A DNA stretch of 64,000 nucleotides, from positions 112,375 through 176,374 of the forward strand of contig NZ_PIPY01000008.1 in NCBI RefSeq assembly GCF_003987065.1, given 5' to 3'. The notes under the pieces are model-generated. The model was not told the origin of the DNA, searched no databases, and saw only the letters and a list, made by a program, of their open reading frames with translations. Origin of the DNA: Pseudidiomarina insulisalsae (GTDB lineage: Bacteria > Pseudomonadota > Gammaproteobacteria > Enterobacterales > Alteromonadaceae). The translations under genes and the position numbers were made by a program. Below are positions 35,163 through 45,303 of this stretch, piece by piece. Position 1 is the first letter of the stretch, and each line of letters starts with the position of its first letter.

Positions 35163-37094
35163 ATGACCGCAATACAAACCTATTTTGAACCTGACAGTGC
35201 ATTGGCGAAAGCGTTGCCAGGCTTCGCGCCGCGTGCGGCACAAACAGAAATGGCAAGTGCCATTGGCAAAGTGCTTAAGAGCAAGGGGCAGTTGGTGGTC
35301 GAGGCAGAGACCGGCACCGGTAAGACCTATGCTTATCTGGTACCCATCTTAAAAAGCTCTGGCAGAGCGATGATATCAACCGGCACCAAAGCCTTGCAGG
35401 AACAGTTATTTCACCGCGACTTGCCGGCGTTGCGCGACGCCATTGCACCCGAAAAGCAGGTGAGTCTGCTCAAAGGGCGTAGCAACTATTTGTGCACCCA
35501 CCGTCTGGCGCAGGCACAGGCACAGGGAAACGAGTTGTCGTTGGCCGTGCAAAAACAGGTAATTGAAGTCAAACGCTGGGCACTGCGCACCGAAGACGGT
35601 GACATGGGCGGATTAAGCAGCTTGCCTGAAGATGCTGAAGTGTTACCACATGTGACCAGCACGGTCGACAACTGCTTGGGTCGTGATTGTCCTGATTATG
35701 ACGACTGTTACCTGGTCAAGGCGCGTAAGCGCGCGCTGGAAGCAGACATTGTGGTGGTTAATCATCATCTGTTCTTTGCTGACATGGCGTTAAAAGATGT
35801 CGGCTTTGGTGAACTGATTCCTCATGCTGACGCGCTGGTATTTGACGAAGCGCATCAATTACCTGATATTGCCAGTCAATATTTTGGTGAGGCGCTTGGC
35901 AGTCGGCAACTACATGAAATGGCGCAGGACGCAAAAGCGATTTACCTGACTGAGCTGAAAGATCTGCGTCAGCTGGACAAGGTCGCAGATAAGCTCATTG
36001 GCAGTCTGCGTGACTGGCGCCTGGCATTTCCGATCGATCCGCAGCGCGGCAACTGGCGCCAGTTGGCGCACGATGAGCGTATTCAAACGGCCGCCGCGCA
36101 GTTAACCGACAGTCTCGAGCTATTTCGTGAAGTGGTGAAGGCGGCTCTGGGCCGCAGCCAGGATCTCGACAACCTGTATGAACGCTGCGTGCAGTTTATG
36201 CACATCTGGCAACTGTTGCAGGACACCCAGCGCACCGGATACAGCTTTTGGTTCGAGACCACACCGCGGCACGTCGTACTGCATCAGACGCCGCTGCAGG
36301 TGGCCGATAAATTCGGCAGCTATGTGCGTGAATCAGAGGCCAGCTGGGTATTTACCTCGGCCACGCTTGCCATTGGTAATGACTTTGGGCATTTCACTCG
36401 TCTGCTGGGGCTGGCGTCGGCGCAGACCTTGTGTTTGCCAAGCCCTTTTGCTTTTGCCGAACAGGGCATTTTATGCGTTCCAAGGTTTTTACCGCAGCCT
36501 CATCAGCGCGAAATGCTCGACCGTCTGATCCAGATCACCACCCAGGTGCTGGACGCGAATCCGCGTGGCGGTACCTTCGTTCTTTTTACCAGCCACCGGA
36601 TGTTACAGTTGGTGGCACGGCAACTGGAAAACCTGACCGACCGCCCGTTGTTCGTACAGGGCAGCACCAATAAACGCGAGTTACTGGCCGACTTTATTGC
36701 CGCCGGTAACGGCGTACTGTTAGGTACTTCCTCGTTTTGGGAAGGCGTCGATGTGCGGGGGCAGGCGCTCATCTGTGTCATTATTGATAAACTGCCTTTT
36801 GGCGCGCCCGATGATCCGCTATTGCAAGCACGTATTGAAGACTGTCGTATGCGTGGAGTCGAGCCTTTCACTCAGGTACAATTGCCGCCCGCTATTATTG
36901 CCCTGAAGCAGGGCGCGGGACGACTTATTCGTGACCGCAATGACCGCGGCGTACTGATTGTCTGTGATCAGCGACTGGTCACCAAGCCGTACGGGCAATT
37001 GTTTGTCGCCAGCTTGCCGCCACTGCGCCGTACCCGCGACCTTGAGCAGGCGCTGGAGTTTTTGACCGAAATTAATGGAGATATTCCCGCATGA
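35163..37094 (+). CDS. yoaA: DinG-family iron-sulfur helicase YoaA
   Basis: 643 residues, XPD-like 5'-3' DNA helicase. Walker A is in EAETGTGKTYAY (about 47-58), the DEAH box in VFDEAHQLP, and four cysteines for the 4Fe-4S cluster appear in YLC, NCLGRDC and DDC between about 110 and 182. C-terminal helicase motifs include GSFWEGVDV-like TSSFWEGVDV and GAGRLIRDRNDRG. In E. coli, YoaA works with HolC in damage tolerance. It is transcribed away from the his operon and overlaps tsaB by 4 bases. Confidence 0.93.
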   Translation: MTAIQTYFEPDSALAKALPGFAPRAAQTEMASAIGKVLKSKGQLVVEAETGTGKTYAYLVPILKSSGRAMISTGTKALQEQLFHRDLPALRDAIAPEKQVSLLKGRSNYLCTHRLAQAQAQGNELSLAVQKQVIEVKRWALRTEDGDMGGLSSLPEDAEVLPHVTSTVDNCLGRDCPDYDDCYLVKARKRALEADIVVVNHHLFFADMALKDVGFGELIPHADALVFDEAHQLPDIASQYFGEALGSRQLHEMAQDAKAIYLTELKDLRQLDKVADKLIGSLRDWRLAFPIDPQRGNWRQLAHDERIQTAAAQLTDSLELFREVVKAALGRSQDLDNLYERCVQFMHIWQLLQDTQRTGYSFWFETTPRHVVLHQTPLQVADKFGSYVRESEASWVFTSATLAIGNDFGHFTRLLGLASAQTLCLPSPFAFAEQGILCVPRFLPQPHQREMLDRLIQITTQVLDANPRGGTFVLFTSHRMLQLVARQLENLTDRPLFVQGSTNKRELLADFIAAGNGVLLGTSSFWEGVDVRGQALICVIIDKLPFGAPDDPLLQARIEDCRMRGVEPFTQVQLPPAIIALKQGAGRLIRDRNDRGVLIVCDQRLVTKPYGQLFVASLPPLRRTRDLEQALEFLTEINGDIPA

Positions 37095-37792
37095 CCGCTG
37101 TTCTTTTAGCTATCGACACCGCCACTGAACAATGCTCCGTGGCGCTGAAAAAAGGCGATGAAGTGTTTCAGCGCGCGGCCATTACCCCGCGTGAACACTC
37201 ACAGCGGGTACTGGAATTTGTCGAACAAGTGCTGGACGAGGCGCAGCTGACGCTGGCGGATGTTGATGGCATTGTCTGCGGTTATGGTCCGGGCAGCTTT
37301 ACCGGCGTGCGAATTGGCGTTGCGATTTGTCAGGGACTAGCTTTCAGTCACACTTTACCGGTTTATCCCGTCTCTACCTTAGCAGCACTTGCGCAACAGG
37401 CCATTCGCAAACATGACGCGAAAACTGTTGTCAGTGCAATTGATGCACGTATGAACGAGGTTTACCTTGCTGTCTTTACTGCCCGACAGGGCCAGGCAGT
37501 TCAGGAGTTGGAACCACAAATGGCGCCGTTGACTGCGGTCAGTGCGCACCACTGGTGGCCGCAACTGTTGAATCAGGCGTCGAGCGTGTTCGGGGCAGGT
37601 ACCGGCTGGCAGGCTTATGCGGAGCAGCTGAACCCAGAGGGCGAAGTTGCGGTCTTAAATGATGTTACCTTGCCACTTGCTGAAGACATGCTGACGCTGG
37701 CTAGTCAGGTGACAGCCGTGGCAGCGGAGCAGCTTGAACCTTTATACGTGCGTAATGAAGTGGCATGGCAGAAGTTGCCGGGACGCAGTTAA
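37091..37792 (+). CDS. tsaB: tRNA threonylcarbamoyladenosine synthesis protein TsaB
   Basis: 233 residues, an ASKHA-fold partner of TsaD needed for the t6A37 modification of ANN-decoding tRNAs. The start LLAIDTATEQCSVAL and GYGPGSFTGVRIGVA are family signatures. It shares a 4-base overlap with yoaA, the common gene order in gammaproteobacteria (yoaA-tsaB-slp). Confidence 0.95.
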   Translation: MTAVLLAIDTATEQCSVALKKGDEVFQRAAITPREHSQRVLEFVEQVLDEAQLTLADVDGIVCGYGPGSFTGVRIGVAICQGLAFSHTLPVYPVSTLAALAQQAIRKHDAKTVVSAIDARMNEVYLAVFTARQGQAVQELEPQMAPLTAVSAHHWWPQLLNQASSVFGAGTGWQAYAEQLNPEGEVAVLNDVTLPLAEDMLTLASQVTAVAAEQLEPLYVRNEVAWQKLPGRS

Positions 37793-37820
37793 CTGCCCAC
37801 CAGCTAAACCAGGAGTACAA

Positions 37821-38390
37821 ATGATGTTGAAATATTGGCTAACGGCAATAGCGGCACTTAGCTTAGGTGCATGTTCGATGGTTCCCGACGAACTTGCAGT
37901 TGTCGAAAATACAAATTTAGTTGAGTACGCGACCGCGCTGGAAAACCCGCAGCAAGCGACCGGTAAAATGGCGCGTTGGGGTGGTGTCATTGCGCAGGTA
38001 CGCAATAATAATGACGGCACTATTGTTGAGGTGGTCAACTATCCGCTCAACTCCTATGGCCGCCCAGTGGCGACCGATAGCAGTGACGGCCGTTTTCGGG
38101 CCATGATAGACGGTTTTATTGATCCTATGGTCTATGAGAAAGGCCGTTTTGTCACCTTTACCGGTGTGATAGGCGAGCCGGTTGAAGACAAAATTGATGA
38201 ATTCCCGTATTTATTCCCGACTCTTAATGTCACCGGTAAATACTTGTGGAAAGAAGTTGATGAGAATCGTGCTGAAGTGGACTATAGTTCGCTGTGGTAC
38301 CGCCACTACTGGTACTCACCACCTTACCGGGTCTATTATCCGGTACCGGTGCGCAACAACAATGAGCCAAAGCAGGACAATAACAACTAA
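37821..38390 (+). CDS. slp: Slp family outer-membrane lipoprotein
   Basis: 189 residues from ATG 37821, chosen because an AGGAG site sits at 37811-37815; the open frame further upstream runs into tsaB. The lipobox LSLGAC ends at Cys17 or 18. The mature part has the Slp domain, seen in WGGVIAQVRNNNDGTIVEVVNYPL and GRFVTFTGVIGE. The C-terminus ends in an Asn/Asp-rich tail. Slp proteins are induced in starvation or stationary phase in E. coli. Confidence 0.88.
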   Translation: MMLKYWLTAIAALSLGACSMVPDELAVVENTNLVEYATALENPQQATGKMARWGGVIAQVRNNNDGTIVEVVNYPLNSYGRPVATDSSDGRFRAMIDGFIDPMVYEKGRFVTFTGVIGEPVEDKIDEFPYLFPTLNVTGKYLWKEVDENRAEVDYSSLWYRHYWYSPPYRVYYPVPVRNNNEPKQDNNN

Positions 38391-38392
38391 TC

Positions 38393-39304
38393 ATGACGCT
38401 TGCGCTTTCCTATTCACAGGCTCGGCAAATTGCTGAGCCTGTTTCGTTTCAGTTGAACTGGGGCCAGATCAGCGGCTTGCGCTGGGGCAACCCGCAGGGC
38501 AAGGTCATTCTGGCGCTGCATGGCTGGCTGGATAACGCCCATAGTTTCCTGCCCCTTGCCGAGCAGTTCTTAACCTCCGATATGTCGCAGGACTATCAGC
38601 TGGTCGCACTGGACTGGCCCGGTCATGGTCATTCGGCGCATCGCCCGGCAGGCAACTATTACCCGTTTCTTGACTATGTCTTTGATGCCATTCAAATCTG
38701 TGAGCAACAGAACTGGCAGCAGGTCAGTCTGCTTGCGCATTCCATGGGTGCGTTCGTGGCCAATCTCTGGGCCGGTATTGAACCGGAGCGGGTGACACAT
38801 TTGCTGAGCATTGAGGCCTTCGGTCTTTTGAGCAGTCCCGAAACTGCTATTCTTGACGATATCCGTAAGGGCTTTCGCAGCCGGCTGCAGCAGCAGGGTA
38901 AGCGGCGCCCCCATTACGGTGATTACGCCAGTGCGGTAGCGGCACGGGCGCAGTCCGGTGACTTCAGTGAAGAGCTGGCGGCGGTGTTAGTGGAACGTGG
39001 TATTGAACAGCTTGGCGCTGACGATTTTCGCTTTCGCGCCGATGGCCAGTTGCGCACCAAGTCGGTGATGCGCATGACACCATTGCAGGTGCGCAGTATT
39101 TTACAGGCAATCCGTTGTCCGTTTTGTCTTGTATTAGGAAAGCAAGGCCATCGTGACCGTCTGCAACTGGCACTGGACGAATGGCAGCATGCCGTCCCGC
39201 ACCTGCAGGTAGTGGAAGTCGGGGGTGGCCACCATTTGCATATGGAACATCCTGCTGCGGTGTGGCGCCAGTTTACTGCGTTATTGGCAGGCGCTGACGG
39301 CTAG
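38393..39304 (+). CDS. Alpha/beta hydrolase
   Basis: 303 residues. The nucleophile serine is in LAHSMGAFVANLW, the HG motif in LALHGWLDNAHSF, and the catalytic His in VGGGHHLHMEHP near the C-terminus. It resembles the serine hydrolase group related to BphD or MenH. Substrate unknown. It lies just before fadD, separated by a FadR-like site, so a lipid ester substrate is possible but unproved. Confidence 0.85.
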   Translation: MTLALSYSQARQIAEPVSFQLNWGQISGLRWGNPQGKVILALHGWLDNAHSFLPLAEQFLTSDMSQDYQLVALDWPGHGHSAHRPAGNYYPFLDYVFDAIQICEQQNWQQVSLLAHSMGAFVANLWAGIEPERVTHLLSIEAFGLLSSPETAILDDIRKGFRSRLQQQGKRRPHYGDYASAVAARAQSGDFSEELAAVLVERGIEQLGADDFRFRADGQLRTKSVMRMTPLQVRSILQAIRCPFCLVLGKQGHRDRLQLALDEWQHAVPHLQVVEVGGGHHLHMEHPAAVWRQFTALLAGADG

Positions 39305-39308
39305 TTTA

Positions 39309-39325
39309 AACTGGTCGGATATGCG
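39309..39325 (+). promoter_or_regulatory. FadR-like operator upstream of fadD
   Basis: AACTGGTCGGATATGCG compares with the FadR consensus AACTGGTCNGACNTGTT: 12 of the 15 fixed positions match, including the whole AACTGGTC arm. FadR would repress fadD until long-chain acyl-CoA releases it. The fadR gene is at 45.3 kb. Confidence 0.65.
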
Positions 39326-39365
39326 ATGATTGGCAAAAAAGATAATGACTCAGGAGCATGAGCGC

Positions 39366-41066
39366 GTGGAAAAAATCTGGTTAAAACGCTATCCGGCAGG
39401 GGTCCCAGAAGAGATCGACCCGAATCATTTCAACTCGTTAGTGGACATTTTTGAGAAAAGCGTTGCGTCCTACGGCGAACGGCTCTCGTACGTCAATATG
39501 GACCGCGAGATGTCTTTTAACGAGTTAGACGCAGAAAGCAAAAAGTTCGCGGCCTACCTGCAAAGCAAAGGTCTGCAGAAGGGCGACGCAATTGCCGTCA
39601 TGATGCCCAACCTGTTGCAGTATCCGGTCGCTTTATTCGGCATTTTGCGCGCCGGGCTGGTGGTGGTGAACGTTAATCCGCTCTATACCCCGCGTGAGCT
39701 GAAACATCAGTTAAGCGATGCCAAAGCAAAGGGCATCGTTATTCTGGAAAATTTTGCCCATACCCTCGAGAAGGTTGTCAGCGACCTGCCGGAACTGGAA
39801 CATATTTTTCTGACCGGTATTGGCGATCTGTTACCTACGGCCAAGCGCTGGCTGGTTAACTTTGTCGTGCGCCGCATTAAGCGCATGGTTCCGAATTACA
39901 ACTTGCCGCAAGCGGTACAGTTCCGTGACGCCATCAGCAAAGGCGCAAAAGCCAGTTACAGCCGCCCTGAGTTAAGCGGCGATGATCTGGCATTCTTGCA
40001 GTACACCGGTGGAACCACTGGTTTAGCGAAAGGGGCGATGTTGTCGCACCGTAATATGGTGGCGAACCTTGAACAGGTATCAGCATTCATCGCGCCACTG
40101 GTCAATGACGGTGAAGAAACGATTATTACCGCGTTGCCGCTGTATCATATCTTTGCGTTAACCGCGAACTGTTTGACCTTTATGAAACACGGCGGTAAAA
40201 ATGTGCTGATTACCAACCCGCGCGACATGCCGGGGTTTGTTAAAGAGCTGGCGAAACATCCGTTCTCGATTATTTCTGGCGTGAACACTCTGTTTAATGG
40301 TCTGCTGAATACCGAAGGCTTCAAAGATCTGGACTTTTCCAATCTGAAAATAGCCCTGGGTGGTGGTATGGCGGTGCAGCGCTCAGTGGCTGAGCACTGG
40401 GAGCGCGTAACCAAGTCGCGTCTGCTGGAAGGGTACGGTTTGACTGAGTGCTCCCCGGTAGTGACCGTGAACCCAACCGATATTGAGCATTACAATGGCA
40501 CCATTGGCGTGCCGTTGCCGTCAACGCTGGTACGAGTGGTGGACACTGAAACTAGTAAGGAAGTTGCTCAGGGCGAGACGGGCGAGCTACAGGTGAAAGG
40601 TCCGCAGGTGATGGTGGGTTATCTGAACCGCCCTGATGAAACCGATAAAGTGATGGATGATGGCTGGTTCTGTACCGGCGATATCGGCCTGATGGACGAG
40701 AACGGCTTCTTTAAGATTGTTGACCGTAAAAAAGATATGATTCTGGTCTCGGGCTTTAACGTTTACCCGAATGAAATCGAAGACGTCATGGTCGACCATC
40801 CGAAAGTACTTGAAGCCGCCGCAGTGGGCGTGCCACACGACTCGTCAGGCGAGGCCGTGAAGGTGTTCGTAGTGCGCAAAGATAAGTCACTGACCGAGCG
40901 TGAGCTGATTGACTTTGCCCGGGAAAATATGACCGGCTACAAAGTACCGAAGTTTGTCGAGTTTCGTGACGAGCTACCCAAAACCAATGTTGGTAAGATC
41001 CTGCGTCGTGAATTACGCGACGAAGAGGAATTGAAAGCCAAAGCCGGAGCGAGCAAAGACGCGTGA
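39366..41066 (+). CDS. fadD: Long-chain-fatty-acid-CoA ligase FadD
   Basis: 566 residues from GTG 39366. That start lies nine bases after an AGGAG site and gives [17 protein letters not shown], which aligns with E. coli MKKVWLNRYPADVPTEI; an ATG at 39345 and a TTG at 39330 are alternatives. AMP-binding motifs [14 protein letters not shown], the YGLTECSPV loop and the GWFCTGDIG aspartate are intact, as is the C-terminal GKILRRELR lysine. It activates imported fatty acids at the inner membrane. The stop overlaps rnd by 4 bases. Confidence 0.95.
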   Translation: MEKIWLKRYPAGVPEEIDPNHFNSLVDIFEKSVASYGERLSYVNMDREMSFNELDAESKKFAAYLQSKGLQKGDAIAVMMPNLLQYPVALFGILRAGLVVVNVNPLYTPRELKHQLSDAKAKGIVILENFAHTLEKVVSDLPELEHIFLTGIGDLLPTAKRWLVNFVVRRIKRMVPNYNLPQAVQFRDAISKGAKASYSRPELSGDDLAFLQYTGGTTGLAKGAMLSHRNMVANLEQVSAFIAPLVNDGEETIITALPLYHIFALTANCLTFMKHGGKNVLITNPRDMPGFVKELAKHPFSIISGVNTLFNGLLNTEGFKDLDFSNLKIALGGGMAVQRSVAEHWERVTKSRLLEGYGLTECSPVVTVNPTDIEHYNGTIGVPLPSTLVRVVDTETSKEVAQGETGELQVKGPQVMVGYLNRPDETDKVMDDGWFCTGDIGLMDENGFFKIVDRKKDMILVSGFNVYPNEIEDVMVDHPKVLEAAAVGVPHDSSGEAVKVFVVRKDKSLTERELIDFARENMTGYKVPKFVEFRDELPKTNVGKILRRELRDEEELKAKAGASKDA

Positions 41067-42220
41067 CAGAGCAGTACCAGTTAATTACCACACAGCCTGC
41101 CTTGCTGACTTTTTGTCAGCAAGCGCAGCACGCTGATTTTCTTGCCGTTGACACCGAATTCGTTCGTACCCGCACTTATTATGCACGCCTGGGTCTGGTG
41201 CAGGTGCAGGCCGGTGATGCCACCGCCCTGATTGACCCGGTGAGCTTACAGGCAGAGCAGTCAGACGCTGCCCTTGCGCCACTCTGGCAACTTTTTGCCG
41301 ACCCGGACAAAACCCTGGTGATTCATGCTGGCGGTGAAGATTACGAGATCCTTCAGCAACATATGGGCTGTCTGCCTAATGCTATTTTTGACACCCAAAT
41401 TGCCTGTGCGATGTTAGGCGAGGGCGAGGCCATGGGCTACGCTGCAATGATTGAGCAGCGGCTTGGGGTCATGCTCGATAAGTCGCAGTCACGCACTGAC
41501 TGGATGCAGCGCCCGCTGGCACCCGCGCAGCTGGATTATGCCGCGGCTGATGTGCTCTACCTGCAACAGGTGTATCCGCAGTTACTGGCAAAGGCGCAGG
41601 AACAAGGCAAGCTTGACCTTATTCTTGCCGAGAGTGCCTGGCAGGCAGAAAAGCGCGCGCAGCAAATTCCTGATAAATGGCTGTTTCTTTATTTTGGCAA
41701 TGCCTGGCAGTGCACGCCTGAGCAGCGAAGCGTTTTGCGCGAACTGGTCGCCTGGCGTCAGCAACGGGCGCGCCAGGCAGATCTGCCGCTGGGCTTTGTG
41801 GCAAAAGATCATGTCCTGCTTGATATCGCTCGCCACCAGCCAACCAGCAAGGGCCAGTTACACCGGGTGAAAGAACTGTCATCGGTCACGGTACGCTATG
41901 CCGGCGATGAACTGTTAGCGGCCATTGCTGCCGGTATTGAAGCCGGCCCGTTGCAGCTGAAGTTGCGGCGTATCAATGATATTCCTGGTTATAAGGCAGA
42001 CTTCGCGAAAATCAAACAAATGGCCCAGCAAGTGGCGAAAGAGCTGGACATTCCGACTGCGCTGGTCGCCTCACGGCGCCAAATTAACGATGTGATTCAC
42101 TGGTGTCGACAAATTCCATCGCACGCCAGAAGCGAGCTACCGCTGCCGGACTTGTTTGCCAGCTGGCGTGGCGCTAAGCTTAAGGCTCCTGTTGAAGCCC
42201 TGCTAAAAGAGAGTCAATAA
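41063..42220 (+). CDS. rnd: Ribonuclease D
   Basis: 385 residues from GTG 41063, overlapping fadD by 4 bases. The DEDD exonuclease motifs are visible: [11 protein letters not shown] (Exo I), [10 protein letters not shown] (Exo II) and [13 protein letters not shown] (Exo III with Tyr). Two HRDC domains follow, about 205-290 and 300-375. It trims the 3' ends of tRNA and other small RNAs. The fadD-rnd-ycgL-ycgN order is typical of gammaproteobacteria. Confidence 0.94.
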   Translation: MTEQYQLITTQPALLTFCQQAQHADFLAVDTEFVRTRTYYARLGLVQVQAGDATALIDPVSLQAEQSDAALAPLWQLFADPDKTLVIHAGGEDYEILQQHMGCLPNAIFDTQIACAMLGEGEAMGYAAMIEQRLGVMLDKSQSRTDWMQRPLAPAQLDYAAADVLYLQQVYPQLLAKAQEQGKLDLILAESAWQAEKRAQQIPDKWLFLYFGNAWQCTPEQRSVLRELVAWRQQRARQADLPLGFVAKDHVLLDIARHQPTSKGQLHRVKELSSVTVRYAGDELLAAIAAGIEAGPLQLKLRRINDIPGYKADFAKIKQMAQQVAKELDIPTALVASRRQINDVIHWCRQIPSHARSELPLPDLFASWRGAKLKAPVEALLKESQ

Positions 42221-42223
42221 CTC

Positions 42224-42487
42224 ATGTTGTGTGCGGTCTATCGTAGTCCGAGACGAGTGGATACCTACCTCTATCTGGCGCATCCAGCTGATTTTTCAAG
42301 AGTACCGGAAAGTCTGATGAAAAGTTTTGGTGCGCCACAGCACGTAATGACCATCGCACTGACGCCAGAGCGTAAGCTGGCGCGACTGCCCGTGGATGAG
42401 TTAAAGCAACACCTTGAAGATCCGGGTTTCTATTTGCAAATACCTCCACCGCCAGAAAATTTATTAAAGAAGGAGTTGGCGCCATGA
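42224..42487 (+). CDS. ycgL: YcgL domain protein
   Basis: 87 residues matching the YcgL fold (UPF0745-type small family), with CAVYRSPRRVDTYLYL at the start and the C-terminal QIPPPPENLL. The biochemical role is unknown. It lies 3 bases after rnd and overlaps the transglycosylase gene by 4, as expected for the rnd-ycgL cluster. Confidence 0.92.
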   Translation: MLCAVYRSPRRVDTYLYLAHPADFSRVPESLMKSFGAPQHVMTIALTPERKLARLPVDELKQHLEDPGFYLQIPPPPENLLKKELAP

Positions 42488-43464
42488 AAAAGCTGGTCGC
42501 GATGTTCGCGTTGATGTTCCTGGTAGTAGCACCACAAAGCGTGCGCGCCGCCGACGAGGCGGGGTTTGCCGATTACGTTGAAAAAATTAAGGCTGAGGCC
42601 CTCGCTGATGGCTATAGCCAGGCCACCCTTGATAAGGCCTTTGCCGGCGCCAAGTTTTATCAGCGCGCGGTCAGCGCCGATAAAAACCAGCCAGAGTTCA
42701 AGCTGACGCTGGACACTTATTTGCCGCGTGCCGTTCCTGAGTGGAAAGCCAAGCAGGCGCTGGAAAAATACAATGAGCATAAAGAGCTGCTGGAAGAAGT
42801 AGGCGCTAAGTACGGCGTGCAGCCGCGCTTTATTGTTGCGCTTTGGGGTATCGAGACCAACTTCGGTGGCTACACTGGCGGCTTTGACGTGGTGTCAGCG
42901 CTGACCACCATGGCGTACGAAGGACGCCGCGAAGAGTTCTTCAAGAAGCAGCTATGGCAGGCCCTGACCATTATCGAGGAAGGCCACATTGATGTCGAGC
43001 AGATGAAAGGCTCGTGGGCCGGTGCCATGGGACAAACGCAGTTTATGCCAAGTTCGTTCATGGCTTACGCAGTCGATTATGACGGTGACGGCCGCAAGGA
43101 CATCTGGAACTCGATGGGCGATGTCTTCGCATCTGCTGCAAATTATCTGAAAAATGCCGGCTGGCGTGACGACGTCACCTGGGGCCGTCAGGTACAATTG
43201 CCCGCTGACTTTGACGAGTCATTAGCAAGTCTGAAGACGAAAAAGTCACTGGCTGAATGGCAGGCATTGGGTGTGCGTCGCATGGACGGCAGCGATTTAC
43301 CACAGCGCGCCGATATTGAAGCGGCAGTGGTCATTCCGGATGACAAAGAAGGCCGTGTGTATCTGGCGTACGCCAATTATGACGCGCTGATGCGCTGGAA
43401 CCGCTCGCATTACTTTGTTGCAGCGGTCGGCTATTTGTCGGATCGTATCCGCTTTCCGCGCTAA
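42484..43464 (+). CDS. Lytic murein transglycosylase, MltB family
   Basis: 326 residues with a signal peptide (about 1-22, ending VRAAD). No lipobox cysteine follows, so it appears to be a soluble periplasmic form rather than a lipoprotein. The catalytic Glu lies in LWGIETNFGGYTGG, followed by WAGAMGQTQFMPSSF, both GH103 signatures. It cleaves peptidoglycan glycan strands with 1,6-anhydro product formation. Placed directly after ycgL. Confidence 0.9.
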   Translation: MKKLVAMFALMFLVVAPQSVRAADEAGFADYVEKIKAEALADGYSQATLDKAFAGAKFYQRAVSADKNQPEFKLTLDTYLPRAVPEWKAKQALEKYNEHKELLEEVGAKYGVQPRFIVALWGIETNFGGYTGGFDVVSALTTMAYEGRREEFFKKQLWQALTIIEEGHIDVEQMKGSWAGAMGQTQFMPSSFMAYAVDYDGDGRKDIWNSMGDVFASAANYLKNAGWRDDVTWGRQVQLPADFDESLASLKTKKSLAEWQALGVRRMDGSDLPQRADIEAAVVIPDDKEGRVYLAYANYDALMRWNRSHYFVAAVGYLSDRIRFPR

Positions 43465-43478
43465 GCGACGCGTTAGTT

Positions 43479-44117
43479 ATGCAACGCCCCTCTAAGATTG
43501 TTTGTGTGGGCCGCAATTATGCGGCCCATGCTGCCGAACTGAATAACCCCCTTCCCAGCGAACCTTTATTATTTATCAAGCCGCCGAGTAGTCTGGCGCA
43601 ACTGCCTGATGTCACTATTCCGACCGCGTCAGGTAGTTGTCATCATGAACTCGAAATTGCGGTGCGCGTGGGGGAAACCTTACGTGCAGTCAGTCCTACC
43701 GCAGCTGCTCATGCCGTTGACGCGGCCACGCTGGCACTTGATCTGACCTTGCGTGATTTGCAGGACAAGCTCAAGCAACAAGGCCATCCGTGGGAGCGGG
43801 CAAAGGCGTTTGATGGTGCCTGTGTGCTGGCGCCATGGGTGGCGGTAGCTGATCTGGATGCGGTGCAACGCAGTACCTTCACGCTGCGACGCAACGGTCA
43901 GTTGCAGCAGCAGGGCGATGGCACACAGATGTTAATGCCAATCGCTGAATTGCTCGCGCATATCAGTCATACGTTTACGCTCGAGGCCGGTGACGTCGTA
44001 CTTACTGGCACACCGGCCGGTGTGGGGCCTTTGCTCGAAGGTGATAAGCTGGAGCTTAGCTGGCAGTTGGGCAACACTGAACACCATTGGCAAGGCCAGG
44101 TGAAAACCCATGACTGA
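43479..44117 (+). CDS. Fumarylacetoacetate hydrolase family protein
   Basis: 212 residues with the FAH fold. Metal-binding acidic residues are seen in HHELEIAVRVG and DLTLRDLQDKLK, and a conserved GDVVLTGTPAGVGPL loop closes the site. E. coli YcgM occupies the same context and is an acylpyruvase-like enzyme; the substrate here is not proved. Start ATG at 43479 is 14 bases after the transglycosylase stop. It overlaps ycgN by 8 bases. Confidence 0.87.
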   Translation: MQRPSKIVCVGRNYAAHAAELNNPLPSEPLLFIKPPSSLAQLPDVTIPTASGSCHHELEIAVRVGETLRAVSPTAAAHAVDAATLALDLTLRDLQDKLKQQGHPWERAKAFDGACVLAPWVAVADLDAVQRSTFTLRRNGQLQQQGDGTQMLMPIAELLAHISHTFTLEAGDVVLTGTPAGVGPLLEGDKLELSWQLGNTEHHWQGQVKTHD

Positions 44118-44571
44118 CGCACCGTTCTGGCAGCGTAAAAGCTTCGCGCAGATGACTCACGAAGAGTGGGAATCGCTGTGTGATGGCTGCGGTAAATGCT
44201 GTCTGCACAAACTGATTGATAGTGACGATATGGATGAAACCGTGCATTACACCGATGTCAGTTGTGTGTTACTCAACACGGAAACCGCACAGTGCAGCAA
44301 TTATGCCGAGCGTACGCAGCATGTTCTTGACTGTGTGGTCATTACCCCGGAAAATGTCTACGAACTCGATTTTATGCCGACGTCCTGCGCCTACCGCCGT
44401 CTGGCCGAAGGTCGGGGGCTGGCAAGCTGGCATCCACTGCTTCATGGTGGTTCGAAAGCGGCCATGATCGCGGCCGGCATGAGTGCTGCTGGGCGAGTGC
44501 TGAACGAAGACGAGGTCCATGAGGACCTCGAGCTGCGTATCGTAACCTGGCCGCTCAACGACCAGGATTAA
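44110..44571 (+). CDS. ycgN: YcgN family cysteine cluster protein
   Basis: 153 residues of the UPF0260/YcgN family. The cysteine cluster CDGCGKCCLHK (about 25-35) with further cysteines downstream may bind zinc or iron. Function unknown. It overlaps the FAH-family gene by 8 bases and abuts the convergent dsbB gene with no gap. Confidence 0.92.
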   Translation: MTDAPFWQRKSFAQMTHEEWESLCDGCGKCCLHKLIDSDDMDETVHYTDVSCVLLNTETAQCSNYAERTQHVLDCVVITPENVYELDFMPTSCAYRRLAEGRGLASWHPLLHGGSKAAMIAAGMSAAGRVLNEDEVHEDLELRIVTWPLNDQD

Positions 44572-45090
44572 TCAAATGCGTCGGGCACCAAGCAGACGCA
44601 ACACTAACACCAGAATACCTACTACAGCGTAGCTGGCAAAAATAATCCGCATCCATTGTGGCATGCTCAGTCCGGCGAACTGCCAGTTAATGTCGCCACA
44701 TAAACCCGTCGAACTGAACAATCCCGGGAACCACTGATGCAGTGGCAGCCATTTTGGAAAATTCGGGAAGGTATCGCACACGGCAAAAAATGAGTTCGCC
44801 GCCTGTTGGGTTGCCACGTGCTCATTGGCAATAATAAAGCCCCAGATGGCTGCAACCAGCCAGCCGGCAAAGCCAAGCAAACGCGCGATAGCCAATTTGG
44901 GGGCGATAAGTGGCACCAGCGCGGCGACGCCAATGGCCAATATCGCCACGCGCTGATAAATACATTTCACGCAAGGTTCCAGACCCATGCCATACTGCAT
45001 ATAGAGAGCGGTGGCGAATAGACCGAAGGCTGTTGCGGCTAACAGCGCCCAGGCGGCGCGCTGTTCGGGAAGTTGCTGAAAGAAGCGCAT
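44572..45090 (-). CDS. dsbB: Disulfide bond formation protein B
   Basis: 172 residues from ATG 45090, which aligns MRFFQQLPEQRAAW with the E. coli N-terminus; a longer GTG start at 45120 has no ribosome site. Four membrane helices, the CVKC pair (periplasmic loop 1) and the second cysteine pair in CDTF and GLCGD (loop 2) are all present. DsbB reoxidises DsbA using quinone. DsbA is not in the window. Confidence 0.93.
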   Translation of the reverse strand: MRFFQQLPEQRAAWALLAATAFGLFATALYMQYGMGLEPCVKCIYQRVAILAIGVAALVPLIAPKLAIARLLGFAGWLVAAIWGFIIANEHVATQQAANSFFAVCDTFPNFPKWLPLHQWFPGLFSSTGLCGDINWQFAGLSMPQWMRIIFASYAVVGILVLVLRLLGARRI

Positions 45091-45303
45091 GAGTTGACTC
45101 GTTATTTTTATTAGGTTCACATACAGGTAGCGACAAAATAGCTAAGCTGAAGAGATAAGTCGACAGATTTCTGTAAAGCTCTGACCACAAAACTTGTCCG
45201 ACCATTGGAAACCCTGATAAAATCAATAGCTAAATAGTACTAACGAATCGCACGACTCAGAACGCGCCATTTCGGTGTCGTTATCAAGTGAATAGGCCAG
45301 TTA

